A DNA stretch of 64,000 bases, from contig WHSY01000009.1 in the NCBI GenBank assembly GCA_009379815.1, forward strand, positions 1-64,000, written 5' to 3'. Source of the DNA: Pseudonocardiaceae bacterium. GTDB taxonomy: Bacteria; Actinomycetota; Actinomycetes; Mycobacteriales; Pseudonocardiaceae. Positions 17,738 through 26,575 of the stretch are shown here, in pieces. The notes under the pieces are model-generated. The model was given only the letters and a program-made list of their open reading frames with translations, had not been told where the DNA came from and ran no database searches. The translations under genes and the position numbers were made by a program. Position 1 is the stretch's first letter. Every line of letters begins with the position of its first letter.

Positions 17738-20700
17738 CCCAGACGCGCTACGAAGCGTCCATCGCCTTCCTCGACTGGCAGCACCGGCAGGTCGTCATGG
17801 CGGGTCGTGGTGACAGCCGGGATCGGCTGGAGGTGGAGCCCCGCGGTTCGTTCTGGCTCGGTCGACTCGCGTCGGAGCAGTCGGTGTTGCAGAACCAGCT
17901 CGGTGCGAGAGGCGAGCGGCTCGACCCCTGCGCGATCGAGATGCGGCTACGCCCGGCCAGACCGGACGGGGCGTGGGACTTCACCGTGGTGGCCCGGGCC
18001 TGTACCTGGAGCAGGCACGGGGAAGGGGACTGGCGGAAGGACCGGCCTGTCACACTGCGGATCCCGGTGCACGTCGACCTCGGCGACACCGAAGCCAGCT
18101 TCGGGGCTGCGGACTTCGCCTCCGAGCTGTCCGCGGCTGGTGGTGGCGGCCGCAGCGCCGAGATCCGAGTCGAGGTGGAGCGGTGGCATCGCCATACGGA
18201 GCTGGTGGTCTCCTTGGTGAATACCAGCCCACCTCACGGGCGCACGCATCCCGACACCCACTTGTACGAAACGTCGTTCGACGTCCTCGGACTCGACATG
18301 GTGCCGTTCACCCTGGAAGCGCTACCCGACTCCTTCCGTTATGATCGCGATCTGCCCGCCTTGGGCCGCAACTGTGGCGTGATCGAGATCCCGGACGGGC
18401 TACGTACCACCGACTTCGTCACGGCGGACAAGCCCAGGCCCCAGTACTGGGCTCACCAGGCACCCGAACCCGACCTGCGGTTCGCCACGCTCGCGACCGA
18501 CCCGCTCCCGCAGCTCGCCGGACTCGTAGCGGAGGTCCGACGGTGGGGCGAGGACAATTGGTCCGATGTCGTCCTCGATGAGCGCGCCAGCACCAAGGGC
18601 TGGAGCCAGGAAATGCGCCGGCAGGCCGCCGGCGCCGCCGAGCTGTGGAGCGCCGAACTCGCCCGCCTCGACCGCGGGCTCGAGCTACTGCGCAACGAGG
18701 ACACGCTTCGGCGCGCATTCCAGCTCGCCAACGAAGCGATCGAGCACGCCGCTCGTGATCGGTACGAACGCTGGCGGCCGTTCCAGGTCGGGTTCCTCCT
18801 GGGCGCCCTCAACGGGCTCGTCGAGCCCACCGATGCCGACACCGTCGACACGGTCTGGTTCGCCACCGGTGGCGGCAAGACCGAGACCTACCTCGGGCTG
18901 CTGGTCACCGCCGCGCTGTACGACAGGCTGACCGGCAAGGAGCAGGGCATCACGGCGTGGAGCAGGTTCCCGCTGCGGATGCTGTCACTGCAGCAAACCC
19001 AACGCTTCGCCGACGCGCTCGCCGGCGCCGAGCTCCTCCGCCGCCGCGAGCGGCTCGGCGGCGCCCCCATCCGCCTCGGGTTCTTCGTCGGCCAAGCCGG
19101 TACCCCCAACTCCATCCCCCTCGACGCACAGGACGGCCAGCCCGACCCGCACGACCCGAACATGCCCGGCCATTTCCAGGTCTTGCTGCGCTGCCCCTTC
19201 TGCCACCGCAGCGATCTGCGGATGGACTTCGACCGTGCGGCCTGGACGCTGCAACACATCTGCCCCCACGACGACTGCCCGTGGCCGGACCAGGCCCTCC
19301 CGTTCCACGTCGTCGACCAGGAGATTTACCGCTTCCTGCCTGCCGTCGTCGTCGGCACTCTGGACAAGGCAGCCCTCCTCGGGATGCAGGCCGCCGCCCG
19401 CGGCTTCGTCGGCCCGCCCCTCGGGGTCTGCAGCATGCCAGGGCACGGCTACTGCTACGCCCCCCGCAGCAAGACCCCCAACGGCTGCCTGGTGCCGGGC
19501 TGCCGCGGCGAGCGCACCGCCCTTCGGCAACCCCGCGATCGCTGGGCGCCGCGACTTCGGTTGCAGGACGAGCTGCACCTGCTGCGGGACAGCTTGGGCG
19601 CCGTCGACGCCCATTACGAGGCGGTGATGGACCACCTGCAGCGTGCGCTCGGTGGTCCGCAGGCCAAGATTGTGGCGTCCTCGGCGACGCTGACCGGGTT
19701 CGATCGCCAGGTCGACGTGCTGTACCAGCGCGCCGCCAGGGTCTTCCCCCAGCCGGGGCCGTCGTCGGCGCGCTCCTTCTGGTCCCAGGACAGCGACGAG
19801 CTCGCTCGCCGCTACGTCGCCGTCGCACCCCGCGGCGTCACCCTCGACTTCGTCTCCGACCGCACCCTCTCGGTGCTGCAGGAATCGGTCCGCCGCCTGC
19901 ACGACGACCCCACCGCCGTCTGCAACGAGGCCGGCATCGACCCGATGCACGTGCAGCATCTCATCGACAACTACGGCGTCGAAGTCGTCTACGGCAACAC
20001 CGTGCGCGACGTCGAGGCAGCGCGACGGTCCCTGGACACCCAGCTCGGCTTCGCTGTCAACGCCGAGACCCTCACCGGCGCCACCCCGTTCGACGACGTA
20101 CGCCGCACCCTGGACCGCCTCGACACACCCGAGCCCGAGCTCGAGAACCGGCTGCACGTCATAGCCGCCTCGTCGATGATGTCCCACGGCGTCGACATCG
20201 ACCGCCTCAACGTCATGGTCATGCTCGGGCTGCCGCTCACCACAGCCGAATTCATCCAGACCACGGCACGGGTGGGGCGCCGGCACCCTGGGCTCGTGTA
20301 CGTGCTGCACCGCATCGCCCGCGAACGGGAGGCTGCCACCTTCAGCCAATTCGACAAGTTCGTCCAACAGGGCGACCGGTTCGTCGAACCAATCCCCGTG
20401 ACGCGCCGCAGCCGCCGCGTCCTCGCACTCACGACGCCCGGGCTGGTCGAGGCACGACGCCTCCTGATCCACGAACCCGCCTCCGGTGGCGCACTTACGA
20501 CCATCAAGAAGCTTCGACAGTACGTCAGCGCCGCAGGGATCACCGAGCAGACCGAACTCGCCGACCTCGTCGAAGCGCTCGGCCTCGACGGCCCGCTCGA
20601 CGAGCTGCTACGGCACGACCTCCAACAGTGGCTGCGGGCATACTTCGCCGCCCTGCACGACCCCGCGACGGCCGCGAAGTGGCCCAACGAGCTCTCGCCC

Positions 20701-20766
20701 GGCGGCGTCGTCATGCGGTCGCTCCGCGACGTCGAGGAATCCGCCCCCGTCATCGAGACGATCTGA
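17734..20766 (+). CDS. drmA: DrmA-like helicase of a DISARM-like system
   Basis: A 1010-residue superfamily 2 helicase-type protein starting at GTG 17734, coupled to the sigma gene by GTGA. Motifs are [19 protein letters not shown] (GGGKT at about 379-383), [13 protein letters not shown] (about 611-623), VASSATLTG (about 648) and [15 protein letters not shown] with [12 protein letters not shown] (about 842). GGGKT and DELH in this spacing are typical of DrmA. A cysteine-rich stretch with [18 protein letters not shown] and CSMPGHGYC between motifs I and II suggests zinc binding. DrmA is a core DISARM protein that works with DrmB in blocking incoming DNA. The next gene is drmB-like after 13 bp. 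Longer frames upstream would overlap the sigma gene and are not real. Confidence 0.85.
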   Translation: MTQTRYEASIAFLDWQHRQVVMAGRGDSRDRLEVEPRGSFWLGRLASEQSVLQNQLGARGERLDPCAIEMRLRPARPDGAWDFTVVARACTWSRHGEGDWRKDRPVTLRIPVHVDLGDTEASFGAADFASELSAAGGGGRSAEIRVEVERWHRHTELVVSLVNTSPPHGRTHPDTHLYETSFDVLGLDMVPFTLEALPDSFRYDRDLPALGRNCGVIEIPDGLRTTDFVTADKPRPQYWAHQAPEPDLRFATLATDPLPQLAGLVAEVRRWGEDNWSDVVLDERASTKGWSQEMRRQAAGAAELWSAELARLDRGLELLRNEDTLRRAFQLANEAIEHAARDRYERWRPFQVGFLLGALNGLVEPTDADTVDTVWFATGGGKTETYLGLLVTAALYDRLTGKEQGITAWSRFPLRMLSLQQTQRFADALAGAELLRRRERLGGAPIRLGFFVGQAGTPNSIPLDAQDGQPDPHDPNMPGHFQVLLRCPFCHRSDLRMDFDRAAWTLQHICPHDDCPWPDQALPFHVVDQEIYRFLPAVVVGTLDKAALLGMQAAARGFVGPPLGVCSMPGHGYCYAPRSKTPNGCLVPGCRGERTALRQPRDRWAPRLRLQDELHLLRDSLGAVDAHYEAVMDHLQRALGGPQAKIVASSATLTGFDRQVDVLYQRAARVFPQPGPSSARSFWSQDSDELARRYVAVAPRGVTLDFVSDRTLSVLQESVRRLHDDPTAVCNEAGIDPMHVQHLIDNYGVEVVYGNTVRDVEAARRSLDTQLGFAVNAETLTGATPFDDVRRTLDRLDTPEPELENRLHVIAASSMMSHGVDIDRLNVMVMLGLPLTTAEFIQTTARVGRRHPGLVYVLHRIAREREAATFSQFDKFVQQGDRFVEPIPVTRRSRRVLALTTPGLVEARRLLIHEPASGGALTTIKKLRQYVSAAGITEQTELADLVEALGLDGPLDELLRHDLQQWLRAYFAALHDPATAAKWPNELSPGGVVMRSLRDVEESAPVIETI

Positions 20767-20779
20767 GGACGTGCCCACG

Positions 20780-22501
20780 ATGCTCAGGGAACGACGCAGC
20801 CCCTCCCAGATTTTGTTCAACCTGCTGCCCGGGCAGACCGTCGACCTGTCGGGGCGGATCTGGCGGGTCGACTCGTGGCGAGACCCCCTCCGTCTCCCCG
20901 TCGACGACCACGCCATCCGCCGTCGCCTCATCGCCGCCCTCGACCCTTGGAGGCAGGCCGGAAAGGACGGGTTCGCAGCGCAGCAGCTCCACGAGAGACA
21001 CTCCCTCGAGGTCGTCGAACTCAACCGGGATCGCGGCGTGGTCGTCGACCCGTTTCCGCAGGTGTGGGTCTGTCAACACTGCCGCCGGATCGCCCGCGAC
21101 ACCACCCGCGCCTGCCGCTGTGGCCAGCGACGCTGGGGCCAGCTGCACTTCGTCGGCTACCACGACTGCGGAGCGCTGTTCGAACCCTGGATCCCGCCTT
21201 GCCCCCAGCACGGGGAGGTGGTCGTCAACTCGCCCCGCACGGCTCAGGCGAAGGACCTCGTATTCAGCTGCCCGACGTGCGGCGCGGAGACCTTGCGAGG
21301 ACTCGGCGTCGGGCGGCCCTGTCGCGAATGCAACCAGCCGCACAGCAAGTACACGGTGCACCGCGCGGCAGCCGTGTACACCAGCCACAGCCTCACCATG
21401 GTCAACCCCGCCCGTCCCGATCAGCTCCGCGAACTGCAGGCGGCCGGAGGGTCGGCTCGTTGCCTCGACTGGGTCCTCGACGGGATGCCCGGGGAACGTC
21501 CGGACTCTGCACCCGTCAGCCGCACCACGCTGTTGGAGAGCTTGCTGGACAAGGGCTTGCCCCGAGCAGCCGCCGAAGCTGCAGTGGCCGCGGCTGCTGG
21601 TGCCGGCCACGATTTCACCAGCGACGCCTCCCTCGACGAGGCCCTGCCCGAGCCTGCGCTCACTCACGCGCGCGAGGACGCCCTCGACATCGCCGTCGCC
21701 GTGCACAACGGCCGCCGCAGCGCCCGGAGTCTCGGCGGCGAGCCAGTAAGAGATGCCCTGGGTGACCGGTACCGCAACGACTACCCTCCAGCTCTCGACC
21801 GCTCGGGGCTGTGCGACGTCGATCTTGTCGACCGCTTCCCGGTCCTGCGAGGTGTCTTCGGGTACACCCGCGACGGCGGCACGGCCGGCGGCACCCGGCT
21901 CGTCATGTTCCGTGGCCGCAACGGCTCTTACCGTGTCTACGCCGACAGCAACGAGACCGAAGCGTTGTTCGTCCGCCTCGACCCCGTCCGCGTCGCGCGC
22001 TGGCTCCATGATCGCGGTCACCTGCCGGTTGTGCCCGATGACCCGCGACAAGCCCGGCTGGAAATCCTCCGTCATGCCCCCACGCCGCACCGCGGCGCCG
22101 AACTGCCGACCGAAACTCCCGGCAGCGCCCTGCTGACCCTGCTGCACAGTTACACCCACCGGCTCATCCGCACCGTTGCGGTCCTCGCCGGCATCGACCG
22201 TGAGGCACTCGCCGAATACCTGGTCCCCGACCACCTCGGCGCGTTCGTCTACGCCGGGTCTCGTGGAGACTTCGTCCTCGGCGGTCTGCAGGCTGTGTTC
22301 GAGGCAGACCTTCACCAGCTCCTCGACAGCCAGGTCGACAACGAGAGCCGCTGCCCCCTCGACCCCGGGTGCGGCCGCGGCGCCGGCGCTTGCCTGGCTT
22401 GCCTGCACCTCGGTGAACCGTCTTGCACGTATTACAACCGGTTCCTGGGTCGCCGAGCACTTTTCGGTCACGGCGGTTACCTGAGCACGCCCACACGCTG
22501 A
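20780..22501 (+). CDS. drmB: DrmB-like DUF1998 protein
   Basis: A 573-residue protein from ATG 20780, which has GAGGA ten bases upstream (the GTG at 20771 is too close to it). It has zinc-ribbon pairs CQHCRRIARDTTRACRCG and CPTCGAETLRGLGVGRPCRE, and a C-terminal DUF1998 region: LLHSYTHRLIRTVAVLAG, AFVYAGSRGDFVLGGLQAV, then CPLDPGC and CLACLHLGEPSC. DUF1998 proteins of this size following a DrmA-type helicase are DrmB, the second core component of DISARM. The expected third component, the phospholipase D-like DrmC, does not follow; instead an XRE-peptidase gene starts 119 bp downstream with its own operator. Confidence 0.85.
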   Translation: MLRERRSPSQILFNLLPGQTVDLSGRIWRVDSWRDPLRLPVDDHAIRRRLIAALDPWRQAGKDGFAAQQLHERHSLEVVELNRDRGVVVDPFPQVWVCQHCRRIARDTTRACRCGQRRWGQLHFVGYHDCGALFEPWIPPCPQHGEVVVNSPRTAQAKDLVFSCPTCGAETLRGLGVGRPCRECNQPHSKYTVHRAAAVYTSHSLTMVNPARPDQLRELQAAGGSARCLDWVLDGMPGERPDSAPVSRTTLLESLLDKGLPRAAAEAAVAAAAGAGHDFTSDASLDEALPEPALTHAREDALDIAVAVHNGRRSARSLGGEPVRDALGDRYRNDYPPALDRSGLCDVDLVDRFPVLRGVFGYTRDGGTAGGTRLVMFRGRNGSYRVYADSNETEALFVRLDPVRVARWLHDRGHLPVVPDDPRQARLEILRHAPTPHRGAELPTETPGSALLTLLHSYTHRLIRTVAVLAGIDREALAEYLVPDHLGAFVYAGSRGDFVLGGLQAVFEADLHQLLDSQVDNESRCPLDPGCGRGAGACLACLHLGEPSCTYYNRFLGRRALFGHGGYLSTPTR

Positions 22502-22579
22502 ATACGATCTGATCAGCTGGAGCCGGGTGACGATCGGTTGCCGGTGGCTGTTCCGGTCTGCGAACCTCGAGCGCCACTC

Positions 22580-22606
22580 ACTACGTTGCGAAAATCGCAA
22601 CATAGT
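22580..22606. promoter_or_regulatory. Operator palindrome before the XRE-ImmA gene
   Basis: ACTACGTTGCGA at 22580-22591 and TCGCAACATAGT at 22595-22606 form an inverted repeat around AAA, with 11 of 12 positions pairing (the core GTTGCGA-AAA-TCGCAAC is perfect). It lies just upstream of the GGGAG ribosome site of the XRE protein, the position expected for an autoregulatory operator. Confidence 0.7.
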
Positions 22607-22620
22607 GGGAGCATGGAGCA

Positions 22621-23763
22621 ATGAGCAGTGAAGATGCTATCCGGGCACGCGTGCGGCGGGTGATCGAGCGATCTGGGCGGTCACAGGCCGCGTTCGCTCG
22701 TGTCATCGAGCTGGAGCCCACCAAGCTCTCCAAGGCCCTGGCCGGTACCCGGCGCTTCACGCCGCTGGAGCTCGCACTGATCGCCGAGCAGGGGCAGACG
22801 TCGACCGACTGGTTGCTGCACGGGTCGCAGGAACGACCGAGCCTGGCAGCGCGCGCGCACGACCTAGACACGATCGAGGCGACACCGCGGGCCTACCGGA
22901 GAGCCGAGGAACTCGACGAGGTCTACGACACGCTGGCGGCTGCCGGTTTCGCCCGCGAGGCACCTCGCCTGCCGTACGTCCGATCAAGCGGACGAATGGT
23001 CGACCAGGGGGCGGCCCTGGCGACGCGGGCGCTGGACTTCGTCGCTGCGTCCGGTGCCCGCAGCGACGTCGTCGAGGACCTGCCAGACACCGTCGAGCGG
23101 GTATTCGGAACGGATGTCGGGATCGAGGACCTGCCGGGCTTCGACGGCCTCGCGTGGTGCCGAAACGGCTTCCGGCTGCTCCTGATCAGCAACGGGACAT
23201 CCTGGACGAGGCAGCGATACACCATCGCCCATGAGCTCGGACACGTCCTGGCCGGTGATGCGCAGGACCTTCGGGTCGATCTCGACGTGATGACTCCGTC
23301 GGCGGAGCATGCACAGACCGAGATGCGCGCCAACGCCTTCGCTGCAGCCTTCTTGATGCCGGCGGGCATGATCACCTCGAGATGGCATGGTGTTGACGAG
23401 AGCCATTTCGCGCGACTGGTCGGTGAGCTTCGGGTCTCGCCGTCCGCGCTGGCCTGGCGCCTCCTGAACCTCGGCCTGGTCACTACTGTCCAACGAGCGC
23501 ACCTCGGCTCGATCGCCCTCTGGGAGTGTGCCGAGCGCGGAAGTTGGCTCGACTCCTACCGTGCGCTGACCCGGAACCAGTCGGAGATCCGCCGTCCGGG
23601 TCTGCTGAGCCGCGAAGCTCTCCGGGCCTTCGAGGATGGTTCGGTCAGCGCACGGGTTGCCGCGCGTGTGCTCGACATCCTGCCGGAAACGCTCCTCCCG
23701 ACGTCCCCGCCGCATGACGAGGCGGACGGCAGCGTCGAGAACGACCTGACCTTCGCTCCCTGA
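22621..23763 (+). CDS. XRE-family regulator fused to ImmA/IrrE metallopeptidase
   Basis: A 380-residue fusion. Residues 5-65 form a helix-turn-helix of XRE type (GRSQAAFARVIELEPTKLSK, LELALIAEQGQTSTDWLLHG). The C-terminal part is an ImmA/IrrE (DUF955) metallopeptidase with TIAHELGHVLAGD (H204, E205, H208) and the downstream glutamate E234 in TEMRANAFAAAFLMP. Such fusions bind their own promoter and cleave a repressor or antitoxin when triggered by DNA damage or phage. The ATG at 22621 has GGGAG nine bases upstream and a palindromic operator sits just before. The PIN-like nuclease gene follows three bases after the stop, so they form one operon. It may control the sigma-drmAB operon; no direct evidence. 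Confidence 0.85.
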   Translation: MSSEDAIRARVRRVIERSGRSQAAFARVIELEPTKLSKALAGTRRFTPLELALIAEQGQTSTDWLLHGSQERPSLAARAHDLDTIEATPRAYRRAEELDEVYDTLAAAGFAREAPRLPYVRSSGRMVDQGAALATRALDFVAASGARSDVVEDLPDTVERVFGTDVGIEDLPGFDGLAWCRNGFRLLLISNGTSWTRQRYTIAHELGHVLAGDAQDLRVDLDVMTPSAEHAQTEMRANAFAAAFLMPAGMITSRWHGVDESHFARLVGELRVSPSALAWRLLNLGLVTTVQRAHLGSIALWECAERGSWLDSYRALTRNQSEIRRPGLLSREALRAFEDGSVSARVAARVLDILPETLLPTSPPHDEADGSVENDLTFAP

Positions 23764-23766
23764 CCC

Positions 23767-24303
23767 ATGTCGAGGCCGGTCCTGGTCGACACCTGCACGA
23801 TCGTCAACTTCGCGGCCATCGGCCGGCTCGACCTCCTCGAAGAGGCCCTCAGTGGCTGCGGCCATTGGACCGAGGCCGCCGCCCGCGAGGTGCACTGCGC
23901 AGCCGACCATCACCCCGCGTTGTGGTCAGTCGCAGTTGCCGGATGGCTCGGCGAGCCACTGGAGCCCAGTGGGGCTGGGGACGCTGACGAAAACTTTCAG
24001 CTGCAGCGTCAGCTCGGTGGGATGCGGAGGGAGCCACGCCAGCATCTTGCCGAGGCCGAGTCCATTCACATGATCCTCCGGTCTCCGCAGTACGCAGGCG
24101 CGGTCCTGCTCACCGACGACCGTCCCGCCGGGGATCTCGCGGTCAAGCGAGGTGTCGAGGTGTGGTTGAGCACGGACCTCCTCGCGCAGGCATTCAGCGA
24201 CGGTCACATCGGCTGCCCGGCGGCGTACGAGCTGCTCCTGGACATGGACCAGGCGGGCCGAGGCGTCCACGTGCCTCCCGATCACCAGCGGGTGTGTCCG
24301 TAG
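23767..24303 (+). CDS. PIN-like nuclease domain protein
   Basis: A 178-residue protein beginning SRPVLVDTCTIVNFAAIGRL, with the first acidic residue (D8) of a PIN fold. Conserved-type acidic positions recur in AEAESIHMIL and LLTDDRPAGDLAVKRGVEVW, as expected of PIN-domain ribonucleases. It lies three bases after the XRE-ImmA gene. XRE-ImmA plus PIN pairs are common in islands and behave as toxin-antitoxin-like or regulatory units. It could be the RNase effector of this locus, perhaps standing in for the missing DrmC, but that is speculation. The RNA target is unknown. Confidence 0.65.
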   Translation: MSRPVLVDTCTIVNFAAIGRLDLLEEALSGCGHWTEAAAREVHCAADHHPALWSVAVAGWLGEPLEPSGAGDADENFQLQRQLGGMRREPRQHLAEAESIHMILRSPQYAGAVLLTDDRPAGDLAVKRGVEVWLSTDLLAQAFSDGHIGCPAAYELLLDMDQAGRGVHVPPDHQRVCP

Positions 24304-24513
24304 GGCAACAGTCACGTGCGCGAGCGATCCGGCCCGTCCGGTCGCAGGCTCAAGTCAGGGCAGTCGCTTCCCCGGCCGTCACTCCGTTCCGCCGCAGCTC
24401 CAGCATGTCCTCCTGGCGCGGTTGACCGAAAATGAGTCAGTAAAGACGAGGTCGGGTTGCTACGCGACAGGTTCAACCCGACCACAGCGAGCTCGGCCTG
24501 CGGGGGCCCCAGT

Positions 24514-24849
24514 TCATCGCCAACGGTGGGGCGGCGGGAGCCATAGCTCCGACGGCGGACGGCGGTCGAGGCCGGGCGCGCCGCGCTCGTAGGGCGCAGG
24601 GAGGTCGAGCAGCTCGGCGATGACGTCGGCGGTGGAGCCGGCCTGGTACCAGACCACGGCGGGGTGGTCCTCGTCGCGGCAGCGTGCGGCCAGCGCGTCA
24701 TGCTCGTCGTGGATGAGCACCGTCTCGATGTGCCCGGCGCGTACTCGGGTTGCCTGGAGAGTGGCGATCTCGCCGTGGGCGTCGCGGTGTGCCAGGAACC
24801 CAAAGCCGGCGCGCTTGAGGTCGCGGACCCGGTCGAGAGCATCGGTCAT
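24514..24849 (-). CDS. Small actinobacterial hypothetical protein, copy 2
   Basis: A 111-residue protein starting MTDALDRVRDLKRAGFGFLA with VRAGHIETVLIHDEHDALAA and EDHPAVVWYQAGSTADVIAE. It is the intact paralog of the overrun gene at 4654-5364, about three-quarters identical in DNA over the shared part. The start ATG overlaps the TGA of the upstream gene (ATGA), so translation is coupled. No catalytic motif or membrane segment is visible. I do not recognise a function; such small genes are frequent near integrative elements of actinomycetes, which is an impression rather than a search result. Confidence 0.65.
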   Translation of the reverse strand: MTDALDRVRDLKRAGFGFLAHRDAHGEIATLQATRVRAGHIETVLIHDEHDALAARCRDEDHPAVVWYQAGSTADVIAELLDLPAPYERGAPGLDRRPPSELWLPPPHRWR

Positions 24850-25127
24850 GACCGCGCTCGGTGGGATCGCGGGCGGTGGCGGGCGTCGGGGTGACGGGTA
24901 CCGCCCGCCACCACCCGCGAACGGACGGCCCGCGGCGTGGGGCGACCGCAGCGCGGACCGGCCGGGTCGTGGAGTCGTGCACACCGGCAGCAGAGGTGCT
25001 CCTGGGGCAGGAGCAGTGACGCCGGAAGCACCCGATGCCCGCACAGCGCGGCACAGCCGGTGAGTCGATGGGCTATGAACTCCCGGTCTGGTACGAGATG
25101 GGCGATGCCGTCGCGGGCACAGCGCAT
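24846..25127 (-). CDS. Small cysteine-containing hypothetical protein upstream of copy 2
   Basis: From ATG 25127 a 93-residue product starts MRCARDGIAHLVPDREFIAH and has CAALCGHRVLPASLL and HLCCRCARLHDP, a possible zinc-binding arrangement (C-X3-C then CCRC). The arginine-rich C-terminus (RHRPRSHRARS) matches a short remnant upstream of copy 1. The stop overlaps the start of the next gene (ATGA). The start is uncertain: no good ribosome site precedes ATG 25127 and the frame is open further upstream. The hairpin at 24875-24912 lies inside its 3' end. Confidence 0.45.
   Translation of the reverse strand: MRCARDGIAHLVPDREFIAHRLTGCAALCGHRVLPASLLLPQEHLCCRCARLHDPAGPRCGRPTPRAVRSRVVAGGTRHPDARHRPRSHRARS
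24875..24912 (-). repeat. Inverted repeat (hairpin) matching the one at 5391-5432
   Basis: GGTGGCGGGCG at 24875-24885 is the reverse complement of CGCCCGCCACC at 24902-24912, with a 16-base loop that shares CGGGGTGA with the loop upstream of copy 1. One stem position differs between the copies as a compensated pair, while the encoded residues change, which favours selection for the structure. Confidence 0.55.
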
Positions 25128-25260
25128 CCAGATGGCGTCAGTCGGCTGGCGGGATCTCACGCCGAGAGCGTGGACCGGTGTGGCGGAAGCAGGCGAGGTT
25201 GTTGCGATGAGGAGTTCGCATACGCCGGTTCCCTGTATGCGGTCGGGGCATAACCGCAGC

Positions 25261-26171
25261 TCAGACGGCGTTCCAGGCGTCCGCGACGATCGTGGCAATG
25301 TCGGAGCGCGGGGAGGCCCAGCCGAGCTCGGCGCGAACCCGCGAGCTGTCGGCGACCAGCTCGGGCGGTTCCGGGGCCGCCGGCCCGTAGGAGACTGGGA
25401 CGGTGTGGCCGGTTACCTCGGGCACCGTGTCCAGCAGCTCCAGGATGCTGGCTCCTCGGCCGCTGCCGACGTTGTAGGGGATCCACTGCCCGGGCCTGCA
25501 TGCGCTCAGTGCGAGGCACACGGCGTCGGCCATGTCCTCGACGTGCAGGTAGTCACGGACAGCGGAGCCGTCGCCGTTGACGCGCAGCTCGGGCGCCTGC
25601 CCCTGTAGTGCGGCGACGATCTTGGGAATCAGCCTGGTGGTGTCCCGATCGGCTTCCCAGCGGCGGAGCCGGCAAGGTTCAGCGCGCGGAGGCTGATGGC
25701 ACCGATTGCCCCGGTCGCGGCGAGTCCGGCTGCCATGTGGTCGGCGGCGAGTTTGCTCGCGCCGTAGGGGTTGGCTGGGCAGGTCGGTACATCTTCAGTG
25801 ATCAGCTGGCGCTCTGGGGTGCCGTAGACGGCGCAGGTGGATGCCAGCACGATTACTGGAGGTCGCGGTTGTCTATTCAGTGCTTCGAGCAACGCGAGCG
25901 TTCCGCCGGCATTGACGCGCCAGTACCGCAACGGGTCGGCCGGCGAGTCCCGTGCGCGGGCTACGGCGGCGAGGTGGCATACGCCGTCCACATCGGGCAA
26001 CGAGACGAGACCGGTGCCATCACCGAGGCCACCCAGCACAGTGGAGTGCGCGTCGCGGACAGTGGCGGCTGGGTCGCGGATCAGCGCGACAACCTCATGC
26101 CCGGTTCTGGCCAGCGCGGGAACCACGGCGCGGCCGAGGAAACCGGTGGCGCCGGTGACCAGGACGCGCAT
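25261..26171 (-). pseudogene. NAD-dependent sugar-nucleotide epimerase/dehydratase, frameshifted
   Basis: From ATG 26171 the product begins MRVLVTGATGFLGRAVVPAL, an extended SDR with the TGATGFLG Rossmann motif, then VCHLAAVARARDSPADPLRY, STCAVYG and the catalytic-type YGASKLAAD (YXXXK). At about 25655 the frame shifts by one base: DRDTTRLIPKIVAALQGQAP and LRVNGDGSAVRDYLHVEDMA continue in a second frame to the stop at 25261 (ending ADAWNAV). Corrected length is near 300 residues, normal for the family. The break is next to a short G/A run and could be an artefact; otherwise the gene is dead. It follows another decayed reading frame on the same strand by a few bases. Confidence 0.75.
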
Positions 26172-26175
26172 GCGC

Positions 26176-26450
26176 TCAGCCTGCCAGTAGCAGCCGGCGG
26201 TGCTGCCACGCGAGATCGATCAGTGCGCGGGCGACCGGGGACAGCGGCTCGGCTGCCAGCCGCACGAGCGTGTCGGCGCAGAACGGGACACCGGCGAGCG
26301 GGTTGCTTGCAGCCGGAACCCTTCGAGCAGGCCAGCCGCCCGCCGTACGAACGGCACCTCACCGGTGACCTCGCCGAGGTGCTCGGCATCACGGACGTCC
26401 ATCAGGCACGGTGCGACCGGATCCTTCCGCTGCCGGCGCGCAGCCGTGAC
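26176..26450 (-). pseudogene. Unrecognised C-terminal gene fragment upstream of the epimerase
   Basis: The minus strand encodes PCLMDVRDAEHLGEVTGEVP and FVRRAAGLLEGFRLQA, then after a one-base shift near 26306 NPLAGVPFCADTLVRLAAEP and ending ALIDLAWQHRRLLLAG. The stop (26178-26176) lies four bases before the epimerase start, so the two were probably one operon. Codon usage looks coding, but the upstream part is lost where the DUF4011 gene begins on the other strand. I do not recognise the family. Confidence 0.45.
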
Positions 26451-26575
26451 GCCGCGGGCACGGAGCTCGTGAGCGTGTACACGCCGTCGCCGCCGTCGCC
26501 GCCGCCGCCGCCACGATCACCGGCGCGGGGCCGACCGCCGCGGGGTCACGGCGGGAGTCGGACGAACCCGCCCGC

